This document shows, piece by piece, positions 41,619-49,988 of a DNA stretch of 64,000 nucleotides (position 1 is the stretch's first letter; each line of letters begins with the position of its first letter). This stretch comes from Casp-actino8 sp044355095 (GTDB lineage Bacteria > Actinomycetota > Acidimicrobiia > Acidimicrobiales > Ilumatobacteraceae). The stretch covers positions 1-64,000 of the forward strand of contig JBIKYT010000001.1 in NCBI GenBank assembly GCA_044355095.1. The letters are read 5' to 3'. Both the position numbers and the translations under genes were made by a program. The notes under the pieces are model-generated. The model worked only from the letters and a program-made list of their open reading frames with translations. It did no database searches and was not told the DNA's origin.

Positions 41619-42802
41619 GTACCTTCAAAGATCTCGTTCGAGTTGCATTCACCGGTTTGCTTGCGCGTAAGGTGCGCACCCTGTTACTTCTGCTCGGACC
41701 CATGATCGGCGTCGCCGCCATCATTGCGTCAGTGGGACTCACCGATTCAGCCAAAGGAGACTTAAAGCAAAAGGTGTCAAAACTTGGCACCAACCTGATT
41801 GAGGCGGCCGCGTCAAGTTCATTTGGCGGTCAAAATCCAACGCTTCCCACTGATGCGGTTGAACGTGCGCTCACCGTAAAAACAGTCGAGAAAGTTTCAG
41901 CCGTAGTTGAATTGTCCAACATCGTGGTGACCCCGTATACAGAGGCTCGTGAAAAGTTTGAGACGATTCCGATTCCGGTACTAGCCGCTGACAGTAATTT
42001 GCCAGCGGTGTTGCAAGTAAATCTTGTGTCTGGTCGCTGGATCAACCAATTTGACGAGGACAGTGAGGTCCGGGCTGCAGTTATCGGAGTTGGATTGGCA
42101 CGTGAATTTGATGTGTTACCCGGAGAAAATCGCACCATTGAATTAGCCGGAATTCCATATGGTGTCATCGGAATTTTGGATTCGGTTGAACTTGAGCCTG
42201 GTTTTGACAACGCGGTCTTCATTTCATTCGCTCGTGCTGAAATCGATTTTCTGGATGATGAGGTTGAGCCCAACAAGATGTATGTGCGTTGCACTGAAGG
42301 TACCGAATCCGAAACTTCTGAAGCACTGAAGACGGCAGTCAATCTAGGTGGACCACAAGAAATCACGACCGACATCAAGAGTGAAGCTTTGGAGCTAGCG
42401 GCCCAAAGTGATCGTCAACTGCAGATGATCGTGATCTCGATGGGACTCCTCGCGATTATCGTTGGTGGCCTTGGAATCGCCAATGTGATGTCCATCTCGG
42501 TGATCCAACGCTCGGCCGAAATTGGTATCCGCCGAGCACTCGGGCACACTCGCAATATCATCGCTGTTCAATTCTTATTTGAAGCCATCGTCGTCGGTGT
42601 GATTGGCGGAATACTCGGTGTCCTGCTAGGTATGTTGGCAATTTTTGTGGGTGCGTCTATCGCCGGTTGGGTCTTCGTGATGGCATCGTGGTTAGCCCCA
42701 GCGGGGATCATTTTGGCGATAACGATTTCAATTCTTGCGGGTCTCTATCCGGCACGACGGGCCGCCAAACTTGAACCGCTCGAAACTCTGCGGCTCGGTT
42801 AA
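41615..42802 (+). CDS. MacB-like ABC transporter permease
   Basis: 395 aa permease of the FtsX/MacB family: N-terminal membrane helix (about residues 20-40, KVRTLLLLLGPMIGVAAIIASVG), a large extracytoplasmic domain, then three C-terminal helices (about 265-290, 315-345, 350-375) with the family motif RSAEIGIRRALGHTRNII. Ends with the typical YPARRAAKLEPLETLR. Start overlaps the ATPase by four bases. Together with the adaptor it makes a MacAB-like exporter. Confidence 0.92.
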   Translation: MSTFKDLVRVAFTGLLARKVRTLLLLLGPMIGVAAIIASVGLTDSAKGDLKQKVSKLGTNLIEAAASSSFGGQNPTLPTDAVERALTVKTVEKVSAVVELSNIVVTPYTEAREKFETIPIPVLAADSNLPAVLQVNLVSGRWINQFDEDSEVRAAVIGVGLAREFDVLPGENRTIELAGIPYGVIGILDSVELEPGFDNAVFISFARAEIDFLDDEVEPNKMYVRCTEGTESETSEALKTAVNLGGPQEITTDIKSEALELAAQSDRQLQMIVISMGLLAIIVGGLGIANVMSISVIQRSAEIGIRRALGHTRNIIAVQFLFEAIVVGVIGGILGVLLGMLAIFVGASIAGWVFVMASWLAPAGIILAITISILAGLYPARRAAKLEPLETLRLG

Positions 42803-42815
42803 AAGAGACATCAGG

Positions 42816-43715
42816 TCACGAATAGATGTCAAATAATTCGTTAATAGCCTTGATCTGACCGCCACTCGTACTCGACATCACGGCGATGGGTTCGACCCCT
42901 ATGCCAAACCAACGCTGCAGACCGTCACGTACCTCATCAGCGTTGCCATACAAGGTGCAGTCAGATAGCCAAGCATCACTCATATACGCAGAATGATCAT
43001 CGCGGTTGCCGGCGGCAATGGCACTTTCAATTGCCTCCATCTCTTCGACGTAGCCGGCGGCCTTCCAATAATTTCGATAGTTGGGGAGTCGAACGTACAC
43101 CGCCATCGTTTTACGGTTCACTGCCGCGGCTGCTTCACGGTCATCGCTAATCACTGTGGGAATCATGTTTGCAAGATGAAAGCCTCCAGCAATCTTTTCT
43201 CGTGAGACTTGATGAACCTGCTTGACCGTATTGCTGTAACTCGCATTAGCCCACAACGCGCCTTCACCAATCTCTGAGGCCAAGGCCAGCATGCGATCTC
43301 GAAGCGCGGCAAGATAAATCGGGGGGAGAGGACCGCCAAATTTCTCTTGTTTACGTAGAGCGTCGACGAAAGCGCGCATATCCGACAGTGGAGGTCCCAT
43401 TTCGACGCCGAGACGCTTGACCATTGCTTCGTGACTGACTCCGAGTCCTAACGCGAATCTTCCGCCTGATACTTCTCCTATATGGCTCGCTATCGAACCG
43501 ATTTCAGCCGCAGAAGTGCCGTAGATACCTTGAATCGCCGTGTAAAAACGTAAACGTTGGGTCACATGAGCCAAACTCACGCACAGTCCAAAAGCATTGC
43601 CAAGAGTCGGGCAAGCCAATGCTGGAAAGCCTCGGCGTTCGGCTTCTGCTGCAAGTTCAAGTATCTGAAGCCGCTTGGTGGGGGAAGCAACAATTGATAA
43701 GGCGGGAAGCATCAT
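42816..43715 (-). CDS. LLM class F420-dependent oxidoreductase
   Basis: Luciferase-like monooxygenase fold enzyme, 299 aa, expected to use coenzyme F420. LQILELAAEAERRGFPALACPTLGN, RLRFYTAIQGIYGTS, HIGEVSGGRFALGLGVSHEAM and GPLPPIYLAALRDRMLALASEIGEGALWANA are typical. The reaction is unknown. Convergent with the permease gene, divergent from pimA. ATG 43715 has TAACTT six bases upstream, and CGAGGA in that spacer may also act as a ribosome-binding site. Confidence 0.88.
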   Translation of the reverse strand: MMLPALSIVASPTKRLQILELAAEAERRGFPALACPTLGNAFGLCVSLAHVTQRLRFYTAIQGIYGTSAAEIGSIASHIGEVSGGRFALGLGVSHEAMVKRLGVEMGPPLSDMRAFVDALRKQEKFGGPLPPIYLAALRDRMLALASEIGEGALWANASYSNTVKQVHQVSREKIAGGFHLANMIPTVISDDREAAAAVNRKTMAVYVRLPNYRNYWKAAGYVEEMEAIESAIAAGNRDDHSAYMSDAWLSDCTLYGNADEVRDGLQRWFGIGVEPIAVMSSTSGGQIKAINELFDIYS

Positions 43716-43721
43716 TCCTCG

Positions 43722-43727
43722 AAGTTA
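43722..43727 (-). promoter_or_regulatory. Putative -10 hexamer for the LLM oxidoreductase
   Basis: TAACTT on the minus strand, six bases before ATG 43715. Confidence 0.4.
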
Positions 43728-43772
43728 GCCGAACACTCCGCACCCATCTGATCTCGCTAGTTTGGAGATGTC

Positions 43773-44966
43773 ATGTCTGTACCCTCCGATGCCCTCCCTT
43801 CAGAGTCTGTGTCACCTCTGCGTATTGGATTGCTGTGTCCGTACAGTTTGACGACCCCAGGCGGCGTCCAGGGGCAGGTCATGGGACTCGCTCGAGCATT
43901 GCGCAAAATGGGACATGAGGTGCGAGTTCTTGGACCGTGCGATGGCGCTCCGCCCGACACCTTTGTAACGCCGATTGGCGAGTCACTACCCACTGTCGCC
44001 AATGGTTCGATTGCACCGCTTGCCCCAGATCCTTCAGCAGCCTTGCGAACAATCCGAGTTTTACGCGATGAACAATTTGACGTGTTGCATTTACATGAAC
44101 CATTGACCCCTGGTGCAACCATCACGGCATTAGTGATGCGCACTGCACCAATTGTTGCAACATTTCATGCGGCGGGCGAGAGCCTGAGTTACAAGTATTT
44201 GAGCGCACCTCTCAAAGGGTTTGCCAGTGCGATTGATCATCGTGTTGCCGTTTCCAAAGACGCAGTTCTCTTGGCACAGCGCTATATCGGTGGCGATTAT
44301 CAAATTCTGCCTAACGGCGTTGAACTGGATCGTTTTCTCTCGACTTCAAGAATTGCAACCTCGTCAGATCGTCAATCAGTTTTTTTCTGTGGTCGACACG
44401 AACCGCGCAAAGGATTGGAAGTTCTCCTACAGGCTCACGCCACTTTGCCCGACAACGTTGACATCTGGATTGCTTCGGAAGGTCCTGAAACTGAACGGCT
44501 AAAGCGCGAATGGGCAGGGGACTCGCGTTTGATTTGGCTCGGCAGAATCAGCGATGCGGAAAAAGCTCAGCGCTTGGCCCAAGCCGACGTCTTTTGCGCT
44601 CCGTCACTCGGAGGCGAAAGTTTTGGAGTCGTTTTGATTGAAGCAATGGCCGCATCCACACCAATCGTTGCAAGCGCACTTGACGGATATATGAATGTGG
44701 CGACTCATGAAGTTGATGCTCTTCTCGTCGAGCCCAACGACCCGCAGGCCCTCGAAAGTGCACTTCGACGAATTTTGCTCGACCAAGATCTCAGGCGCCG
44801 CCTCGTGAGCAATGGTCAGAGTCGAGCAGGTGGCTTTTCTATGGTCCAGTTGGCCCAAACATACGTGGACATTTATCGGCGAGTGATCGCGGAGTCCCGA
44901 CACCGTCCCACTCGGCGGCAACGTCTGCGCCGTTTCATGACCCGCGGTGGCCGTGTCACTGTTTAA
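43773..44966 (+). CDS. pimA: GT4 glycosyltransferase, PimA-like phosphatidylinositol mannosyltransferase
   Basis: GT-B glycosyltransferase of 397 aa predicted to transfer mannose from GDP-mannose to phosphatidylinositol at the inner face of the membrane. RIGLLCPYSLTTPGGVQGQVMGLARALRKMGHEVRVLGP is PimA-like (GGVQ acceptor loop); FCGRHEPRKGLEVLLQA and PSLGGESFGVVLIEAMAA (EX7E) follow. Arg-rich C-terminus (RPTRRQRLRRFMTRGG). GGAG lies five bases before ATG 43773. In mycobacteria it follows patA directly; here five genes intervene. Confidence 0.88.
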   Translation: MSVPSDALPSESVSPLRIGLLCPYSLTTPGGVQGQVMGLARALRKMGHEVRVLGPCDGAPPDTFVTPIGESLPTVANGSIAPLAPDPSAALRTIRVLRDEQFDVLHLHEPLTPGATITALVMRTAPIVATFHAAGESLSYKYLSAPLKGFASAIDHRVAVSKDAVLLAQRYIGGDYQILPNGVELDRFLSTSRIATSSDRQSVFFCGRHEPRKGLEVLLQAHATLPDNVDIWIASEGPETERLKREWAGDSRLIWLGRISDAEKAQRLAQADVFCAPSLGGESFGVVLIEAMAASTPIVASALDGYMNVATHEVDALLVEPNDPQALESALRRILLDQDLRRRLVSNGQSRAGGFSMVQLAQTYVDIYRRVIAESRHRPTRRQRLRRFMTRGGRVTV

Positions 44967-44971
44967 CTAAT

Positions 44972-45011
44972 TGTCCGATTGATCGATTGACCGATTGACC
45001 GATTGACCGAT
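44972..45011 (+). repeat. Five tandem 8-bp repeats upstream of lemA
   Basis: TG(A/T)(C/T)CGAT units: TGTCCGAT, TGATCGAT, then TGACCGAT three times, head to tail in the pimA-lemA gap. They end 20 bases before the putative -10 of lemA, so they could bind a regulator or bear on promoter spacing. No spacers, so not CRISPR. Confidence 0.8.
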
Positions 45012-45030
45012 TGGTTCCCATTTTTGAACC

Positions 45031-45036
45031 TAGGAT
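45031..45036 (+). promoter_or_regulatory. Putative leaderless -10 hexamer for lemA
   Basis: TAGGAT exactly six bases before ATG 45043. No good -35 at 16-18 bases; the 8-bp repeats lie there instead. Confidence 0.45.
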
Positions 45037-45042
45037 GACCCC

Positions 45043-45591
45043 ATGACTCTTATCGTTATCGCCGTCGTCGCCTTGTTGGCCATTTACGTCGTCGTCACCT
45101 ATAACGGCCTCATTCGGCGCCGTAACCAAGTAGACAACGCCTGGTCGCAAGTCGATGTCCAACTCAAGCGCCGTCTGGATCTCGTGCCAAATCTGGTGGA
45201 GACAGTCAAGGGTTATGCATCCCACGAAAAGGTCACGCTCGAGGCAGTGATCACGGCCCGTAATGCCGCCATGGCCGCTGGTCCTGGACCAGAAGCACAG
45301 GGGCAAGCAGACAACATGCTCACTGGCGCGCTACGCCAATTGTTTGCTTTGTCAGAGGCTTACCCCGATTTGAAAGCCAACCAAAATTTCTTGGCCTTGC
45401 AAGAAGAACTCACGTCAACTGAAAGTCGGGTGGCCTACGCTCGCCAGTTCTACAACGACTCAGTACTTGAGTACCACAACAAGCTTGATACCTTCCCGAC
45501 TGCGCTCGTGGCCAAGATGGGTAATTTCCCGCACCGCGAATTCTTTGAAGCCGAAGATGCCGCTCGCACTGCTCCTAACGTCAAGTTTTAA
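45043..45591 (+). CDS. lemA: LemA family protein
   Basis: 182 aa membrane-anchored protein. One N-terminal helix (about residues 2-20, LIVIAVVALLAIYVVVTYN), then the LemA helical bundle with RRNQVDNAWSQVDVQLKRRLDLVPNLVETVKGYASHE, ARNAAMAAG, LSEAYPDLKANQNFLALQEELTSTE and NDSVLEYHNKLDTFP. Function unclear; often encoded with HtpX-type proteases, as here (six bases downstream), suggesting membrane protein quality control. Confidence 0.94.
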   Translation: MTLIVIAVVALLAIYVVVTYNGLIRRRNQVDNAWSQVDVQLKRRLDLVPNLVETVKGYASHEKVTLEAVITARNAAMAAGPGPEAQGQADNMLTGALRQLFALSEAYPDLKANQNFLALQEELTSTESRVAYARQFYNDSVLEYHNKLDTFPTALVAKMGNFPHREFFEAEDAARTAPNVKF

Positions 45592-45596
45592 TCTTC

Positions 45597-46502
45597 GTGT
45601 ATCAACAGATTGCCTCTAATAAGCGTCGAAGCGCGGCGTTGATCTTTGGGTTCGTTCTCTTGGTCGTCCTGGTAGGTGTTGTCGTCGGCTATCTAGTCGG
45701 TGGTGGACCGACCGCCAGCATCGTGGCTCTCGTGATTGCCGCCGTGATGGCCGTGACCTCGTACTGGAAGTCCGATGCAATCGCGCTGTCAGTCAGTCGA
45801 GCAGTACCCGCCGACCCCGCGACATATCAACGACTCCACAACTTGGTCGAGGGTTTATGCATCGCCGGGGGACTCCCGAAGCCTCGGGTGTACATCATCA
45901 ATGATCCAGCACCCAATGCCTTTGCCACTGGCCGCAACCCTCAACATGCCGCGATTGCTGTCACGACCGGACTACTAGAAAAACTCAATCGTGTGGAACT
46001 TGAAGGCGTCGTGGCACACGAGTTGTCTCACATCCGCAACTACGACATTTTGGTCTCAACGATTGCCGTGACTTTGGTTGGTTCAGTTGCCTTGATGACC
46101 GATTTGGGAATTCGCCTGATGTGGTGGAACGGTGGTCGTACGGCTCGCGACGGCGACCGCGACAATGGGGCGAATCCGCTCGCGATCTTTGGTTTTGTTC
46201 TTCTCATCTTGGCGCCAATCATCGCTAAAGCGATGCAGGCCGCGGTCAGCCGTCAGCGAGAAACCCTTGCTGACGTCTCGGCGTGCCAAATGACCAGGTA
46301 TCCGCCGGGCCTGATTTCAGCATTAGAGAAATTGCGGGCCGATCAGACGGCAACGCACTCAGCCTCAATGGCCACTGCGCATATGTGGATAGAACAACCA
46401 CTTTCAGGGGTTAGCGACGGCGGGAAATTGAGTTTTTTCCACCGTATGTTTGATACTCATCCACCACTTGATGACCGAATTGCGTTATTAAAGGACCTGT
46501 GA
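45597..46502 (+). CDS. htpX: M48 family zinc metalloprotease (HtpX-like)
   Basis: Integral membrane protease of 301 aa. Two N-terminal helices (about residues 14-52), the zinc motif VVAHELSHIRNYD (HExxH, about residue 139), two further helices (about 152-172, 200-218), and the third ligand Glu in SRQRETLADVSACQMTRYP. HPPLDDRIALL at the end is family-typical. Start GTG 45597. Coupled to lemA upstream and, by four bases, to the DUF3048 gene downstream. Likely degrades misfolded membrane proteins. Confidence 0.92.
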   Translation: MYQQIASNKRRSAALIFGFVLLVVLVGVVVGYLVGGGPTASIVALVIAAVMAVTSYWKSDAIALSVSRAVPADPATYQRLHNLVEGLCIAGGLPKPRVYIINDPAPNAFATGRNPQHAAIAVTTGLLEKLNRVELEGVVAHELSHIRNYDILVSTIAVTLVGSVALMTDLGIRLMWWNGGRTARDGDRDNGANPLAIFGFVLLILAPIIAKAMQAAVSRQRETLADVSACQMTRYPPGLISALEKLRADQTATHSASMATAHMWIEQPLSGVSDGGKLSFFHRMFDTHPPLDDRIALLKDL

Positions 46503-47599
46503 AACTATCTCAAAAGCGTTTTCTTGCCCTGACAATAACCCTCGCCGGAATCTCACTTGGAGCCTGTGGAGGCGGCGGAGATTCTGCTGAGACGACTACT
46601 TCTACAGTGGCACCGACCACTGTTGCTGATACCGAAGCTCCAACAACGGTTGCCGAAACGACAACAACAACAATTCCCATTCCGGTCATGCCCTTGAATG
46701 GTCTTCCCATCGTTGACGAAGCCGCCGCCATTCGGCCGGCCATTGTTGTCAAGATAGACAATCACCCAGGCGCCCGCCCGCAAACTGGTCTCAACGAAGC
46801 CGACATTGTCTATGAAGAGAACGTCGAAAAGTGGACGCGCTTTGCTGCCGTCTTCCACTCAACTGACTCTGACCCCGTTGGTCCGGTGCGCTCGGGTCGT
46901 ACCCAGGACATCAACTTGGTGACATCACTCAATCGTCCGCTCTTCGTTTGGAGCGGTGGAAATCCCACAGTGACTGGACTCATTCAGAAATCAGAACTGA
47001 TCAATATGAGCGCGTCAGCTGCCAGTAAAGGTGGTGGGTTCTTCCGATCGACCGATAAAAAAGCTCCGCATAATCTGTTCACAAATACCACCAATATTTG
47101 GGCACTTGATGCAGGTCGTGGTGGCACACCACCGCCACAGTTCGCATATCGCACCGATGGCTCGAGTGCAACGGGCACTGCGGTGACCGGACTCAAACTA
47201 ACGATGGACGGCAATATGAAGGCGTCTTGGCAATGGGATGCGGGTATCGGCAAGTTCATCCGAAACCACGACGCCAAACCTCATGTTGACAGTAACGGCG
47301 TTCAAATCAACCTTGACAATGTCGTTGTCATCGTTTGTGAATACATATTTAGTCAAGCAGATAAGAACAGTCCAGAAGCCCAGACCGTCGGAACTGGTGT
47401 TGCGTGGTTGTTCACCCAAGGTGTTTGGACCGAAGGTACCTGGAACCGTCCTGACAACAAATCTGGCTGGAACTTGACCGATGCGTCTGGAAAGCCAATG
47501 CTCTTGACTCCCGGTCGCACCTGGGTGGAACTCACTCGCGAGAAGCAGGCCGTCGTCGTTGCTGATGGTGCAACGGTCGCCGAAACACCCTGGCCCTGA
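46499..47599 (+). CDS. DUF3048 domain lipoprotein (YerB-like)
   Basis: Secreted lipoprotein, 366 aa. Signal peptide with lipobox ISLGAC (Cys23), a Thr/Ala/Pro-rich linker, then DUF3048: GLPIVDEAAAIRPAIVVKIDNHPGARPQTGLNEADIVYEE, FAAVFHSTDSDPVGPVRSGR, and a C-terminal part with GTGVAWLFTQGVWTEGTWNRP. Function unknown; family members sit outside the cytoplasmic membrane. GTG start overlaps htpX by four bases. Confidence 0.9.
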   Translation: MKLSQKRFLALTITLAGISLGACGGGGDSAETTTSTVAPTTVADTEAPTTVAETTTTTIPIPVMPLNGLPIVDEAAAIRPAIVVKIDNHPGARPQTGLNEADIVYEENVEKWTRFAAVFHSTDSDPVGPVRSGRTQDINLVTSLNRPLFVWSGGNPTVTGLIQKSELINMSASAASKGGGFFRSTDKKAPHNLFTNTTNIWALDAGRGGTPPPQFAYRTDGSSATGTAVTGLKLTMDGNMKASWQWDAGIGKFIRNHDAKPHVDSNGVQINLDNVVVIVCEYIFSQADKNSPEAQTVGTGVAWLFTQGVWTEGTWNRPDNKSGWNLTDASGKPMLLTPGRTWVELTREKQAVVVADGATVAETPWP

Positions 47600-47640
47600 T
47601 TGTCTGTTGACCTAGTTGCTTCATCAGCCCAGTTCAGCGT

Positions 47641-47662
47641 GACCGATGTTGATTTGTCGGTC
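47641..47662 (+). terminator. Weak hairpin between the DUF3048 gene and pdxS
   Basis: GACCGA and TCGGTC, a 6-bp stem with a 10-base loop, 42 bases after the DUF3048 stop. No long T-tract, so only a candidate terminator. The rest of the 109-base gap holds the pdxS -10. Confidence 0.3.
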
Positions 47663-47696
47663 TTGGCACAAAGTCTCACTCATGGTCGTTCACGGT

Positions 47697-47702
47697 TAGC
47701 CT
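47697..47702 (+). promoter_or_regulatory. Putative leaderless -10 hexamer for pdxS
   Basis: TAGCCT exactly six bases before ATG 47709, no Shine-Dalgarno. Confidence 0.45.
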
Positions 47703-47708
47703 GACGTT

Positions 47709-48605
47709 ATGTCTTCAAGTTCACATACTTCTCAAGTTGGCTCGTTCCCCGTTAAGCGGGGCCTCGCCGAAATGCTCAAGGGCGGAGTCATCATGGATGT
47801 GGTGACCCCTGGGCAAGCCAAGATCGCTGAAGACGCTGGCGCTTGTGCTGTCATGGCACTTGAAAGAGTTCCGGCTGACATTCGCAAAGATGGAGGAGTC
47901 GCCCGTATGAGCGACCCCGACATGATCGAGGGAATCAAGGCTGCAGTCACGATTCCGGTGATGGCCAAGGCGCGCATCGGTCACTTTGTTGAAGCCCAGA
48001 TTTTGCAGGCCCTCGGGGTTGACTTCATCGACGAAAGCGAAGTGCTCACACCAGCCGACGAAGCCCACCACATCGATAAGTACAAGTTCACAACTCCATT
48101 CGTGTGTGGCGCTACCAACTTGGGAGAAGCCCTTCGTCGCATCAGCGAAGGCGCTGCGCTTATTCGCTCAAAGGGTGAAGCCGGAACCGGAAACGTTGTT
48201 GAAGCTGTGCGACACCTGCGTTCAATTCTCGGTGATATCAAAAAAATAGGTTCTGCAGATTCGGCCGAACTTTTTGAATGGGCGAAGCGCCTGCAGGCCC
48301 CGCTTTCACTGGTACAAGAAATCGCCGAGACTGGCAAACTTCCCGTGCCTCTGTTTTGCGCGGGTGGCTTAGCAACTCCGGCTGACGCGGCGTTGGCAAT
48401 GCAACTTGGCGCCGAGTCAGTTTTCGTTGGCTCAGGCATTTTCAAGAGTGACAACCCGGCGGCTCGCGCTAAAGCAATCGTTGAAGCAACGACGCACTAC
48501 ATGGATGCCAAAATTTTGGCCAAGGTCAGCGCCGGTCTCGGCGCTCCTATGACCGGTATCGGCATGGATGAAATCAATCAGCGTTACGCCGAACGCGGTT
48601 GGTGA
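47709..48605 (+). CDS. pdxS: Pyridoxal 5'-phosphate synthase subunit PdxS
   Basis: Lyase subunit making PLP from ribose 5-phosphate, glyceraldehyde 3-phosphate and ammonia. RGLAEMLKGGVIMDVVTPGQAKIAEDAGACAVMALERVPAD, MAKARIGHFVEAQILQALGVDFIDESEVL (catalytic Lys) and FCAGGLATPADAALAMQLGAESVFVGSGIF are near-invariant family blocks. 298 aa is usual. Partner glutaminase pdxT follows after 27 bases. Confidence 0.97.
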   Translation: MSSSSHTSQVGSFPVKRGLAEMLKGGVIMDVVTPGQAKIAEDAGACAVMALERVPADIRKDGGVARMSDPDMIEGIKAAVTIPVMAKARIGHFVEAQILQALGVDFIDESEVLTPADEAHHIDKYKFTTPFVCGATNLGEALRRISEGAALIRSKGEAGTGNVVEAVRHLRSILGDIKKIGSADSAELFEWAKRLQAPLSLVQEIAETGKLPVPLFCAGGLATPADAALAMQLGAESVFVGSGIFKSDNPAARAKAIVEATTHYMDAKILAKVSAGLGAPMTGIGMDEINQRYAERGW

Positions 48606-48632
48606 ACGGTTCAATCTAAATGAGGCCCCCAG

Positions 48633-49238
48633 GTGAACGCTCGAGCCACGATTGGCGTCCTTGCTCTGCAAGGAGCGTTTGACGCGCACGTTCAACATCT
48701 GAACGCTCTTGACGCCGACGTTCGCTTAGTCAAAACCGAGTCCGACCTTCACAAAGTGAATGGTTTGGTCATTCCCGGCGGCGAAAGTACCACGATGAGC
48801 AATCTTCTGGTTGCTTCGGGACTTGGGAAAACTCTGACCAAAAAAACAGACGATGGTTTTCCAGTATTTGGAACCTGTGCCGGAATGATCATGATGGCAC
48901 AGTCGATTATTGACGGTCGGCCAGACCAAATTGTTTTGAACGCAATGGACATAGAAGTTCGCCGAAATGGTTACGGTCGACAAAATGATTCCTTCGAACA
49001 GGACATAGACATCGAATCTTTTGACCTGCCCTTTCACGCCTTGTTTATTCGCGCCCCCATCATTGAAAAGCTTGGCGACGACGTTGAAGTTTTATCGACA
49101 GTCAATGGGCACCCCGTGCTGGTGCGACAAGGCACTGCATTAGCAAGTTCATTTCATCCCGAACTTGTTCCTGATTTACGGGTTCACGAAATCTTCATTT
49201 CCATTGTTCACGAATCAAATTCATCACAGGTGAGGTAG
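48633..49238 (+). CDS. pdxT: Pyridoxal 5'-phosphate synthase glutaminase PdxT
   Basis: Class I glutamine amidotransferase supplying ammonia to PdxS, 201 aa. IGVLALQGAFDAHVQHLNAL, IPGGESTTMSNLL, the nucleophile Cys in GTCAGMIMMA and the His-Glu pair in SSFHPELVPD complete the triad. GTG start 48633. The gene-specific RRNGYGRQNDSFEQDI motif confirms PdxT over other amidotransferases. Confidence 0.97.
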   Translation: MNARATIGVLALQGAFDAHVQHLNALDADVRLVKTESDLHKVNGLVIPGGESTTMSNLLVASGLGKTLTKKTDDGFPVFGTCAGMIMMAQSIIDGRPDQIVLNAMDIEVRRNGYGRQNDSFEQDIDIESFDLPFHALFIRAPIIEKLGDDVEVLSTVNGHPVLVRQGTALASSFHPELVPDLRVHEIFISIVHESNSSQVR

Positions 49239-49241
49239 ACC

Positions 49242-49988
49242 ATGTCCGGACATTCCAAATGGGCGACAATCAAACACAAAAAAGGTGCAGCCGACAAGGC
49301 TCGCGGAAAACTCTTCGCGAAGATCGCTCGCCAGATTGAAGTCGCGGCTCGCGAAGGCGGCGGCGATGTCAACTCAAATGCGACATTGCGTACTGTCATT
49401 CAAAAAGCCAAAGCAGGCCAGATGACAAATGACGCGATTGATCGGGCCGTCAAGAGAGGTTCTGGTGAAGCCCAAGGCGAAAACTACGAATCAATTACCT
49501 ACGAGGGTTACGCACCTGGTGGCGTCGCCATGTTGGTTGACACCCTGACCAACAATCGCAACCGTACCGGTGCTGATGTTCGTAACATCTTTTCAAAATT
49601 GGGTGGGGCGATGGCCGAACCTGGCGCCGTGGGCTGGCAATTCAGCCGCCGTGGAGTCATTTATGTTGCTGGTACCACCGGTGAGGATGAAATCATGTTG
49701 CTCGCCCTTGACGCTGGCGCTGACGACATCAGTCGCGACGGATCATCGTGGAAGATACTGAGCGAACCCAACGCTGTCTACGACGTCAAGACAGCACTTG
49801 AGACTGCCGGTATTGAAGTTCTATCTGCTGAATCAACTATGGTTTCTTCAACGATCATCGAAGTCACCGACGCAGAGACTGCAGCCAAGATCATGAAGGT
49901 CATGGATGCTCTTGAAGATAACGATGACGTACAAGACGTTTATGCCAATTTTGATATCAGCGATGAGATTATGGAGTCACTCGGATGA
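49242..49988 (+). CDS. yebC: YebC/PmpR family protein
   Basis: 248 aa YebC family protein; family members act in transcription regulation or translation (TACO1-type relief of stalling). MSGHSKWATIKHKKGAADKARGKLFAKIARQIEVAAREGG is the N-terminal block, with NRNRTGADVRNIFSKLGG in the middle and EDNDDVQDVYANFD at the end. Three bases after pdxT and four-base overlap with the peroxiredoxin. Same pdxT-yebC order as mycobacteria. Confidence 0.97.
   Translation: MSGHSKWATIKHKKGAADKARGKLFAKIARQIEVAAREGGGDVNSNATLRTVIQKAKAGQMTNDAIDRAVKRGSGEAQGENYESITYEGYAPGGVAMLVDTLTNNRNRTGADVRNIFSKLGGAMAEPGAVGWQFSRRGVIYVAGTTGEDEIMLLALDAGADDISRDGSSWKILSEPNAVYDVKTALETAGIEVLSAESTMVSSTIIEVTDAETAAKIMKVMDALEDNDDVQDVYANFDISDEIMESLG

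Noticed and set aside
41830..42378. 182-codon minus-strand ORF in the permease gene
   Set aside because: Shadow of the MacB-like permease; Ser/Thr-rich, no motif.
42807..42830. GACATC/GATGTC inverted repeat between the permease and LLM genes
   Set aside because: 6-bp arms with a 12-base loop and no T-tract; expected by chance.
44972..45011. CRISPR array
   Set aside because: Units are 8 bp and contiguous with no spacers; no cas genes.
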